48,328 bases of DNA from Candidatus Blautia excrementipullorum. GTDB taxonomy: Bacteria > Bacillota > Clostridia > Lachnospirales > Lachnospiraceae. Positions within the stretch are counted from its first letter, which is position 1; each line of letters opens with the position of its first letter. A program made the position numbers and the translations under genes. Positions 43,032 to 48,328 of this stretch are shown here, piece after piece. The stretch covers positions 1 through 48,328 of the forward strand of contig DWYN01000173.1 of assembly GCA_019118645.1 (NCBI GenBank), in the 5' to 3' direction. Below the pieces are notes generated by a model. The model was given only the letters and a program-made list of their open reading frames with translations, was not told the origin of the DNA and did no database searches.

Positions 43032-44471
43032 CTATATTCTGTAAAATCTTGTATTTCTTCTGTCTTTGTACAAATCAAGCGGATCTTCTTCCGGAACCAC
43101 CCACTCCTCATTTTTTCGCGGGGAAATCGGGTGTTCCATCAATACATAACGGCATTCATCGTAGATATGATCCTCACAGTCCGTGTCAATATCCTCTACC
43201 TTCTTTTCATCGTATACCAGGGCCGGAATTGTCCTGATAAAGTCCTTGCAGGTATTAAATACATAAAGCATTGGACGGCCATTTTCTCCGAACGCCAGGC
43301 GATAGTGGAATTGCATCTTTCCGGCCAGCCTCGTATGATCTGCCGGTGAGAAATAAACTCCCTGCCGTTCCATCATCGCCGCTACAGATTCCCCTCTGGA
43401 CTCGTCATAGATAGCCGGATCGGCAATCCCTATAATTTTCTTTCTCTTGAGCAGAGGATCTGTATTTTCTATCTCCTTAATCCTCCTGGCAATCTCTGTC
43501 GGCTCCATCTTAACTCCTTCGTTCGGCGTTCCGGTGCATCCATAAAACTCCCGTATTCGGTAAATGCAGCCGTCATGATCCACCGCGTGCCAGCCCACAG
43601 AAAAGGGCTTTGCATATCCAAAGTCGAATCCGCGATAGATCAGCCAGTCATGCGGTATCTTAAACGGCTCTATCACGTGAGTCATAATTTGACTTTTATA
43701 TCCATCCGGATTGTCCCTAAACTCTCTAAATACCTGTCCGGCGAATACATTCCAGTCCCCATATAACAGGGCTTTTCTCTCCTGCTCCGGAAGCGTTGCA
43801 AGCCTGGCCAGATATCCCGGATCGTTTTCCAGCAGGATTTTGTTGTCAAATACTGTGGATGGGACAAATACCTTTGTCCGGTAAAAGATTTTCTGTTTGC
43901 CATCCGGGAATCTTACCTTTTGCTTAAACACCACCGTCTCGTATGGCTTTCCGGCAGTTACAAAATAGTCTTTTACCCAACCGTGGCCAATCCCTCCGGG
44001 GTTTGCTGTCGCTCTCATGTAGATCCGAGTTCCCGGCCCCGATGGACGGTTACGGGACAGCATATAAGAGTATTCGTCCCAGGTAAAATGCGTCAGTTCA
44101 TCGAATCCGATAAAATCATAATGTTTTCCCTGATAATTTGTCCTGTCTGACACGTGCTGCATATTCCCGAAATAAATTTTTGCTCCGCTTTTAAAACTCC
44201 AGCAATGCATTGTTCCGTTATATCTTGCCCCCGGACAGTTTTTATACAGCTCATGACTCCGGTCAATTAACTCTGTGAGCTGCGGAAATGTCTTCCTGAA
44301 AATAATTCCCCTGTAATGGGGAATCTGGATCTGGCGCAGCGCCTCCACCAGAAGAAAATCTGATTTCCCGCCTCCTGCTGCCCCTCCGTACAGCCCTTCA
44401 TCCTCCCCCCGGTTCATCATAATGATTTGCTTCGTTTGAGGAATCCAGCTAATTTTCCTTTTCTTTTCCAC
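43032..44471 (-). CDS. terL: Terminase large subunit
   Basis: 479 residues. The ATPase half has Walker A GGAAGGGKS (29-37) and Walker B FIGFDELTHF (Asp124, Glu125), with ATANPGGIGHGW as the coupling motif. The C-terminal nuclease half starts near residue 275 (YRGFDFGYAKPFSVGW) and has IGIADPAIYDESRG near 325. It drives DNA into the prohead and cuts it. The ATG lies 23 bp inside the small-subunit gene. Confidence 0.94.
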   Translation of the reverse strand: MEKKRKISWIPQTKQIIMMNRGEDEGLYGGAAGGGKSDFLLVEALRQIQIPHYRGIIFRKTFPQLTELIDRSHELYKNCPGARYNGTMHCWSFKSGAKIYFGNMQHVSDRTNYQGKHYDFIGFDELTHFTWDEYSYMLSRNRPSGPGTRIYMRATANPGGIGHGWVKDYFVTAGKPYETVVFKQKVRFPDGKQKIFYRTKVFVPSTVFDNKILLENDPGYLARLATLPEQERKALLYGDWNVFAGQVFREFRDNPDGYKSQIMTHVIEPFKIPHDWLIYRGFDFGYAKPFSVGWHAVDHDGCIYRIREFYGCTGTPNEGVKMEPTEIARRIKEIENTDPLLKRKKIIGIADPAIYDESRGESVAAMMERQGVYFSPADHTRLAGKMQFHYRLAFGENGRPMLYVFNTCKDFIRTIPALVYDEKKVEDIDTDCEDHIYDECRYVLMEHPISPRKNEEWVVPEEDPLDLYKDRRNTRFYRI

Positions 44472-45015
44472 CGTTTTCCTCCTGCATATCCTTTAATTTT
44501 TCTTTTTCTATTTCTTTCTTCGCTGCTTCAATGTCAGCCGGTGCCAGAAACGGAATCCCCTCCTCCTCGTCTTCTGCATCTTCAATTGCAACTGGGAATC
44601 TTTCTTTCCACTCTTCTCTGTTTCTGTTTGCCAGCCAAAACTTGATCGCCGCCGTGTCCGGAGGAATGTAAATCTGTTCAATTCCCTCTTTTAACTCTTC
44701 CTTTTCTCCTATCTTTTTTCCCGTATCCTCGTTATAGGTAACTGTTTTTACTTTAAATGTCTTTTTTAAGTTTATATAAAATCCAGTACACTTCTTGTAC
44801 AGGGAATTTTCTACTTCTGTGTTACAGATCTCCTTATTTTTCTTTAAAGCGTCCGAAATGACCGGAAATTTTTTCCGCCACTCATTCAATGTGGAGCGGC
44901 GGATTCCCATGTTCTTTGCTATTTGTTCATCGCTCAGGCCCTTTCTGGCCCATCCGGCCAGCAGGGTGAGCTTGTCCGGATCATTGATCCAGGCGTCATA
45001 CTTTCCTTTCGCCAT
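44449..45015 (-). CDS. terS: Terminase small subunit
   Basis: 188 residues. An N-terminal HTH (LAGWARKGLSDEQIAKNMGI, then RRSTLNEWRKKFP) for binding the packaging start site, a middle helical region (CNTEVENSLYKKCTGFY) and a linker, then IYIPPDTAAIKFWLANRNRE, a motif common in small terminases. The C-terminal end is strongly charged. The ATG has GAGGAGG upstream. It is the first gene of the late operon in this window. Confidence 0.88.
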   Translation of the reverse strand: MAKGKYDAWINDPDKLTLLAGWARKGLSDEQIAKNMGIRRSTLNEWRKKFPVISDALKKNKEICNTEVENSLYKKCTGFYINLKKTFKVKTVTYNEDTGKKIGEKEELKEGIEQIYIPPDTAAIKFWLANRNREEWKERFPVAIEDAEDEEEGIPFLAPADIEAAKKEIEKEKLKDMQEENGGKEKEN

Positions 45016-45082
45016 GCCGGCCCTCCTCTCTCATAAGATTATGGCATATTTCTTTTCTCTTTTCGCCTGCCATAAAATAGCA

Positions 45083-45120
45083 TAAAAAAACAGCGAGTTT
45101 TTTTCTTCTCGCTGGTTTTT
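45083..45120. terminator. Terminator before the terminase operon
   Basis: Hairpin CAGCGAG / CTCGCTG (45091-45097 with 45108-45114) with seven Ts on the minus strand and five Ts on the plus strand. It separates the upstream gene from the terminase operon. Confidence 0.75.
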
Positions 45121-45127
45121 GTTTATA

Positions 45128-45625
45128 CTATTTTTCGATTTTCTTTATATCCTCTTCCGTTGGAATGACTCTCCATCCTTTGTAGGTCGTGCAGCCATAC
45201 CGGCCGCCAAGCATCGCCCGCTTTGCTCCGCTTAATCCGCTACGCGCGTTTAAAAACTCTCTGCTGTCCGGCTCTATGCAAAACAATTCCCGGCAATTTT
45301 CGCGGAGCCAAAAATTAAGCGAATGGAAATAATAATGCTTACCCTCTGGGCTTATCAAATGCCAGTCTATAGCATTTATATTTGTCTCAAAACGCCCCGA
45401 TTCTGGGCTTTTTTTAGCTGCGTCTGTGCCAATCTTTAGATTATCGGTTTGCCCTAAATCTCTGAGTTTTTGTCTACTCTCATCCGTCCATTTATTAGAT
45501 TTACCTTTGTGCGTCCGGCTCCTGTTGATCCGGCTGCACTCTTTCGAGCAGGTAACCGTTTTGTCAGACGGCGGGCAGTCAAAAGGCCTCCCGCACACTA
45601 CACATATTTTTTGATTTTTACTCAT
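45128..45625 (-). CDS. Zinc-finger, NUMOD-like DNA-binding protein
   Basis: 165 residues. The N-terminus is a Cys4 zinc finger (CVVCGRPF and CSKECSR), followed by a NUMOD3-like segment (SNKWTDESRQKLRDL) and a C-terminal domain (WHLISPEGKHYYFHSLNFWL, ending YKGWRVIP) seen in proteins near phage terminases and related to homing-endonuclease DNA-binding modules. No HNH or GIY-YIG catalytic centre is seen, so nuclease activity is not claimed. The ATG has AAGGA upstream. Confidence 0.6.
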   Translation of the reverse strand: MSKNQKICVVCGRPFDCPPSDKTVTCSKECSRINRSRTHKGKSNKWTDESRQKLRDLGQTDNLKIGTDAAKKSPESGRFETNINAIDWHLISPEGKHYYFHSLNFWLRENCRELFCIEPDSREFLNARSGLSGAKRAMLGGRYGCTTYKGWRVIPTEEDIKKIEK

Positions 45626-45749
45626 TTAATCAATCCTTCTAAATTCGTTATTTTGATATTGTTTTAAGTGTAAATAATTTCATTCTCCCGTCTCTGTCGT
45701 AGGTACTAAAAAATGGAAGCTCATTCTCCGTGGTAAGAGTCAGGGAGGA

Positions 45750-45778
45750 TTGACATATTATTTATGGCATGATATATT
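45750..45778 (+). promoter_or_regulatory. Promoter of the candidate small RNA
   Basis: Perfect -35 TTGACA (45750-45755), 17-bp spacer, -10 TATATT (45773-45778) on the plus strand, facing away from the gene to its left. Confidence 0.7.
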
Positions 45779-45784
45779 ATATTT

Positions 45785-45904
45785 GTCGGTGATGCAGGAT
45801 GCAGCATCATCCGGAGCCGCCAGCAATCCGGTGGCCGCGGGTTGAAATATCTTATTCTTTTTTATTTATGCGAAAAGGGGCTGAATTATTCAGCCCCTTT
45901 TTTG
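45785..45904 (+). ncRNA. Candidate phage small RNA, about 120 nt
   Basis: The strong promoter at 45750 is followed, without an open frame with a ribosome site, by three hairpins. Hairpin 1 is an 8-bp stem GGTGATGC/GCATCATC. Hairpin 2 is GCCGCC/GGTGGC, with one G-T pair. Hairpin 3 is the terminator. Promoter, structure and terminator within 155 bp define an RNA gene. The family is not recognised. It lies just upstream of the packaging genes, on the opposite strand. Confidence 0.55.
45873..45903. terminator. Bidirectional terminator ending the small RNA
   Basis: Perfect 11-bp stem AAAAGGGGCTG/CAGCCCCTTTT with 7-nt loop; T runs in both directions. It also ends leftward transcription from the 46021-46308 gene. 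Confidence 0.85.
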
Positions 45905-46020
45905 TTTGCTTTACCTGCTAAATAATAATCACGGAACTGATCCGTCAAGTTCCCAAGTTCTTCAGGGCTTAATTTATCTTTAAGCTCATTCGGGATCCAA
46001 CCATAACACGCCGATATGTT
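45886..46020 (-). pseudogene. Start-less reading frame after the 46021 stop
   Basis: 45 codons in the same frame as the gene ending at 46021, directly after its TAA, with no ATG, GTG or TTG start. The protein (CYGWIPNELKDKLSPEELGN, then LTDQFRDYYLAGKANKK) looks like a real small phage protein. It may be a gene that lost its start, or one using AUA. Confidence 0.4.
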
Positions 46021-46308
46021 TTAAATTACTTTTAGTTTAAATAACCGTGTCTGCATATTTTTATCATAGGCTCTAAAATATGGATGTACAGCACCGCTTA
46101 AAACTTCATTGATATCATAATTCCAGCCCCAAGGAGCCGTTACCATCGTCTGCCCCGCCTGGTTCTGGTAGATCTCCCATCCATCCGGAACAACCACGGT
46201 CATTTTGTCGCTGCATGTAGCGTGCGGATGCTCCGCGCCGAACGTGTAAACGTTTCTCTTTTCCGCCGCCAAAACTCCATAATTGCAATAAATTTCGATC
46301 GTTTTCAT
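46021..46308 (-). CDS. Small conserved phage protein
   Basis: 95 residues, beta-rich, with the phrases TIEIYCNYGVLAAEKRNVYT, MTVVVPDGWEIYQNQAGQTM and TAPWGWNYDINEVLSG, as in a group of small Clostridia phage proteins of unknown role. The start is the ATG five bases behind AAAGGTGG; an in-frame GTG three codons upstream lies within the ribosome site. It is transcribed from the operator-bearing promoter at 46402-46430. Confidence 0.7.
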   Translation of the reverse strand: MKTIEIYCNYGVLAAEKRNVYTFGAEHPHATCSDKMTVVVPDGWEIYQNQAGQTMVTAPWGWNYDINEVLSGAVHPYFRAYDKNMQTRLFKLKVI

Positions 46309-46401
46309 AACATCCACCTTTCCTCGGCTCCTGCCGGTATTGATTTTATTTTAACCTTTCTTCCTTTCGGGTTATTGTCCTTGTTCCCTTTGGACAATTA
46401 T

Positions 46402-46430
46402 AATATATCACACATTTGTGTGATTGTCAA
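46402..46430 (-). promoter_or_regulatory. Promoter with 18-bp operator palindrome in the spacer
   Basis: Minus strand: -35 TTGACA (46425-46430), 17-bp spacer, -10 TATATT (46402-46407). The palindrome ATCACACA-AA-TGTGTGAT (46407-46424) fills the spacer exactly, the classic place for a repressor. It also overlaps the last codons and stop of the XRE gene. Confidence 0.75.
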
Positions 46431-46680
46431 TGCTTTTTTCACATATTTTTGAGATTATTTTTTCTCTGTCTTCGTCCGTCTCTACGTATTTTAAAATATC
46501 CCGTGGCTGCATCTCCAGCACCGCACAAAGACGATTTAAAACCTCTAATGATATTTTTGTGTCTCCGATCCTGAATTTACGCATTGTGTCTTGCCCAAAA
46601 ATTCCGCTTTTCTTCGCCGTTGTTGTATTTATTCCAACTCTTGACAGCTCTTTTATAACGTCTATCTTGTATTGTAACAT
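46408..46680 (-). CDS. XRE family transcriptional repressor
   Basis: 90 residues with a Cro/CI-type HTH: IDVIKELSRVGINTTTAKKS, GIFGQDTMRKFRIGDTKISL and VLNRLCAVLEMQPRDILKYV. The start is the ATG behind AAAGGAG; an in-frame extension to 46731 crosses the promoter and is rejected. Its last codons form half of the operator of the next gene. Probably controls phage genes nearby; whether it is the main lysogeny repressor cannot be said. Confidence 0.85.
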   Translation of the reverse strand: MLQYKIDVIKELSRVGINTTTAKKSGIFGQDTMRKFRIGDTKISLEVLNRLCAVLEMQPRDILKYVETDEDREKIISKICEKSIDNHTNV

Positions 46681-46710
46681 CTTCTCTGCTCCTTTCGAAG
46701 TCCTATTTAT

Positions 46711-46739
46711 ACTATATAATATCACGCTCATATTGTCAA
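46711..46739 (-). promoter_or_regulatory. Promoter of the XRE gene
   Basis: Minus strand: -35 TTGACA (46734-46739), 17-bp spacer, -10 TATAGT (46711-46716), about 30 bp before the start. ATCAC and GTGAT half-sites, like those in the operator at 46407, lie at 46721-46725 and 46760-46764. Confidence 0.7.
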
Positions 46740-46810
46740 TAAATTTTTCTCATAAAAATGTGATTATAATATCAACAAAAGGAACAGAGCCATAAACAGG
46801 AGGTAAAGAT

Positions 46811-46942
46811 ATTATAAAAAACACATTTACATTATTCGACATACCGCAGTTGATGAAATCATTTGGGGCAACGTCAATCATATATTGGGAAAACGGTAAC
46901 CCCGTGATTTTGGGATATAATGACCTGATGAAAATAGCGTAA
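46811..46942 (+). CDS. Small phage protein with AUU start
   Basis: A 43-codon frame divergent from the XRE gene. AGGAGG (46798-46803) lies exactly seven bases before an ATT; no ATG, GTG or TTG is near. The protein (FTLFDIPQLMKSFGATSIIY, ending NPVILGYNDLMKIA) has good hydrophobic periodicity. A TATAAT at 46765-46770 could serve as -10. A strong terminator follows. Likely a real gene with a rare start. Confidence 0.55.
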   Translation: MIKNTFTLFDIPQLMKSFGATSIIYWENGNPVILGYNDLMKIA

Positions 46943-46970
46943 ACTCTGCCAGCCCAGATGCAAGAGCAGA

Positions 46971-47001
46971 AAAAGCCCAGGGAGCTTTTCCCTGGGCTTT
47001 T
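46971..47001. terminator. Bidirectional terminator
   Basis: Stem AAAAGCCCAGGGA / TCCCTGGGCTTTT with a 5-nt loop. It serves the AUU-start gene rightward and overlaps the end of the leftward 47000-47281 gene. Confidence 0.85.
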
Positions 47002-47281
47002 ATCCATTCTTTTCCTGAGAGAATATCGTCTTTCCCGTTTCCGGTTCATATTTAGCCATTATGCTTCTCTCTTTCTGCCATTCAGAGTTTTCGACTTCTA
47101 CCTCTCCCCCCAATCTTTCAATTAAAATTTGATTCAACCTTTCAGAGGCTGCTGCCCTGGCTTCTGCTGCCGCTGCCTTTTCTTCCCTCTCCCTGCACAT
47201 TCTCTTGCACATTTCTTTCATTAATGCTCTTTTTCTTTCAGCGTTTTCTGCCTGTTTTCTTAATTTATTTACAATTCCCAT
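47000..47281 (-). CDS. Small charged coiled-coil protein
   Basis: 93 residues: a basic helix (VNKLRKQAENAERKRALMKE, then MCKRMCREREEKAAAAEARA) forming a coiled coil, and a polar C-terminus (YEPETGKTIFSQEKNG). The ATG has GAGAGG upstream and lies inside the end of the previous gene by 17 bp. Function unknown. Confidence 0.6.
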   Translation of the reverse strand: MGIVNKLRKQAENAERKRALMKEMCKRMCREREEKAAAAEARAAASERLNQILIERLGGEVEVENSEWQKERSIMAKYEPETGKTIFSQEKNG

Positions 47282-47510
47282 GTTTCCTCTCCTTATATTT
47301 TTTGTATACTGTTTTGTAATAAGGACATTCTTTGTATCTGTCCTCGCAAAATAATTCCATCCAGTCCTTTCTCTCTTCCAGCGAATTAAACCAAAGCATA
47401 TTTTTGACCTCAAACCCCATGTTGTTTTCTATATTTTCGCACAATATCGTTACATTTCTTTGTTTTTGGTTATGGCTTATGTAAAAAGGACACTTGATTG
47501 TCTCTCCCAT
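47265..47510 (-). CDS. Small Cys-containing phage protein
   Basis: 81 residues with spaced cysteines: IKCPFYISHNQKQRNVTILC near the start and LFCEDRYKECPYY near residue 60, a form common in early phage genes of Clostridia and possibly metal-binding. The ATG has only GGAG at 12 bases upstream. It overlaps the next gene, so the two are probably cotranscribed. Confidence 0.65.
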   Translation of the reverse strand: MGETIKCPFYISHNQKQRNVTILCENIENNMGFEVKNMLWFNSLEERKDWMELFCEDRYKECPYYKTVYKKYKERKHGNCK

Positions 47511-47543
47511 GGTGTTTTATTTCTCCGCAAAATCTTTGATTGG

Positions 47544-47690
47544 CTATTTTAATTTCCTCACTGCCTCATACAAGGCATCACAGGCCGCATCCCAGCCCTT
47601 TGCTTCTGCATCCTGTGCATCACAGCCGCTCATTTCTTCGATCAGCTTCAGCACATCTTCCCTAAAAATTTTGTCTTTCTTCTTGTTCAT
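47544..47690 (-). CDS. Small phage protein, 48 residues
   Basis: A 48-residue helical acidic protein (KIFREDVLKLIEEMSGCDAQ, ending WDAACDALYEAVRKLK) with an ATG after CAGGAGCAGAAAAAA. A typical early phage gene of unknown function. Confidence 0.55.
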   Translation of the reverse strand: MNKKKDKIFREDVLKLIEEMSGCDAQDAEAKGWDAACDALYEAVRKLK

Positions 47691-47743
47691 TTTTTTCTGC
47701 TCCTGTATTATAATTTTTCCAAATAATCTTATCTGGAGGTCAT

Positions 47744-47914
47744 ATGTACTATCTTAACTTTAGTTCAATCGAAACGGCCGAATCCTATTTCTTCCTTTTG
47801 GGCCAGTCTCTTCGCGTTACTTTTGATTTTCCCTCAGGCTTTCTGGTTACTCAGAAGGTTCTTGCTGACTTATTACAACTCAATCGTTATCACAGCAAAG
47901 AGATTTTATCCTAG
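47744..47914 (+). CDS. Small phage protein, 56 residues, divergent
   Basis: A 56-residue protein starting at an ATG behind GGAGGT (YYLNFSSIETAESYFFLLGQ; LVTQKVLADLLQLNRYHSKE). It runs opposite to its neighbours and starts 53 bp from the start of the leftward 48-residue gene. A TATAAT lies at about 47708. A GGGCGGC/GCCGCCC hairpin (47959-47980) follows at 45 bp. Function unknown. Confidence 0.55.
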   Translation: MYYLNFSSIETAESYFFLLGQSLRVTFDFPSGFLVTQKVLADLLQLNRYHSKEILS

Positions 47915-47991
47915 CCCCCTGCTCTTCCTTAATACTGCTTTTTCTTCTTTCCTTTAATGGGCGGCCGGTCAGTGCCGCCCTGTATGTAACA

Positions 47992-48029
47992 CCAATGGCG
48001 AGTGTATGTGATATATTATTGGCCATTGG
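47992..48029. repeat. 8-bp inverted repeat with AT-rich loop
   Basis: CCAATGGC (47992-47999) and GCCATTGG (48022-48029) flank a 22-nt AT-rich loop that includes GTGATATATTAT, the same 12-mer as in the operator-promoter at 46402-46424. Regulatory site or RNA hairpin. Confidence 0.4.
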
Positions 48030-48036
48030 GAGGTTC

Positions 48037-48328
48037 TTAGTTTATGATAGCTTGCCCACACCATTTACAGTATCCCGCAAATATGTCCACTCCCATTAAG
48101 GTTTCCCCGCACTCTGGGCATCGATATTTTTTCTCACCATATCCGTATATTGTTTCAATAAGTGCTTTTTGGGGCTTCTGCTTCTCCACCGCTTCCTGGC
48201 ACTCTTCCACGGTACCGACTGCTCGATAAGCATCCCACATATCTGCATCCTCATTAGTCAGCAGGCGAAGTTTTCTGTCCATTTCCCGATACTGCTGGAT
48301 TTCTGTCAACGCTTTAGTACAGCATTCT
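48037..48328 (-). CDS. Zinc-ribbon phage protein (probably cut by window edge)
   Basis: At least 96 codons are open to the right edge with no stop, so the gene probably starts outside. Visible parts are a helix (LTEIQQYREMDRKLRLLTNE), a phrase common in Clostridia phage proteins (VGTVEECQEAVEKQKPQKA) and a C-terminal zinc ribbon (CPECGETL, then CKWCGQAI). An internal TTG at 48309 could be a start but has no ribosome site. Early phage gene of unknown function. Confidence 0.65.
   Translation of the reverse strand, partial: ECCTKALTEIQQYREMDRKLRLLTNEDADMWDAYRAVGTVEECQEAVEKQKPQKALIETIYGYGEKKYRCPECGETLMGVDIFAGYCKWCGQAIIN

Larger units (their letters stand above)
20262..48328. mobile_element. Prophage of short-tailed (podovirus-like) phage, left end
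   Basis: A continuous block of phage genes starts beside tRNA-Val and continues past the window. Terminase, portal, scaffold, capsid, fibre, lysis, stabilization and ejection genes all read leftward. No tail tube, tape measure or sheath gene is present and the order after the capsid follows P22-type phages, so a short tail is inferred. The capsid protein is of the N4-gp56 family. The integration and replication genes should lie beyond 48,328. The att boundary at the right cannot be seen. Confidence 0.9.

Noticed and set aside
45128-45625. HNH homing endonuclease
   Set aside because: Zinc finger and NUMOD-like parts are seen, but no His-Asn-His or GIY-YIG catalytic motif.
46750-47049. A 99-codon minus-strand frame in the phage control region
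   Set aside because: It crosses a strong terminator and a promoter region, and lacks a ribosome site. The opposite strand has the better gene.

Overview
The window looks like a chromosome segment of a spore-forming Clostridia, most likely Lachnospiraceae. Evidence is a cotJABC spore-coat operon, a SpoIID-like cell-wall protein, a Na+-pump decarboxylase cluster, strong AGGAGG ribosome sites throughout and moderate GC. The species cannot be fixed from the sequence alone.

Positions 1-20,186 are ordinary chromosome. They hold an OadG-like lipoprotein (cut by the window edge) and its carboxyltransferase, cotJABC, a Bax-inhibitor-1 protein, a MATE exporter, a SpoIID/peptidoglycan-binding protein, an aminopeptidase P, asnA, a HAD phosphatase, tRNA-Pro(GGG), a C_GCAxxG_C_C protein, two small unknowns, a LysR regulator divergent from a two-gene chromate-type transporter, dsdA, a Cys-rich repeat protein and a macro-domain gene pair.

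From tRNA-Val(CAC) at 20,187-20,260 to the right edge lies one end of a prophage. Its other end and its presumed integrase are outside the window. Almost everything reads leftwards. In transcription order: small and large terminase, portal, Prp-like cysteine protease, scaffold, N4-gp56-type capsid protein, small neck protein, BppU-like tail protein, receptor-binding fibre with an invertible array, small tail proteins, holin, M15 endolysin, head-tail adaptor, P22-gp10-like stabilization protein, tail protein, and two ejection-type proteins, one of 2,488 residues. No tape measure or tail tube is present, so a short-tailed (podovirus) particle with a P22-like gene plan is inferred.

The main discovery candidate is a shufflon-like tail-fibre switch at about 34,050-37,010. 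The fibre gene has a fixed 153-codon 5' part that ends at a 9-bp site, AAATAGCGA, read as Asn-Ser-Glu. Five more C-terminal cassettes without start signals lie beyond it. Each starts at a copy of this site in the same reading frame and ends with a stop codon, which in most cases runs into the next site. Two cassettes face the same way as the fibre and three face it. A tyrosine recombinase gene and a symmetric terminator lie between the two groups, inside the invertible DNA. Recombination between opposed sites would exchange the fibre tip among six alternatives and also flip the recombinase gene.

Right of the packaging genes (45-48.3 kb) are a compact control region (an XRE repressor, two good promoters, an 18-bp operator palindrome), a promoter-to-terminator small RNA candidate and several short phage genes. 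Further oddities are an amber codon inside what looks like one stabilization-protein gene, and a small gene with a strong ribosome site but an AUU start.
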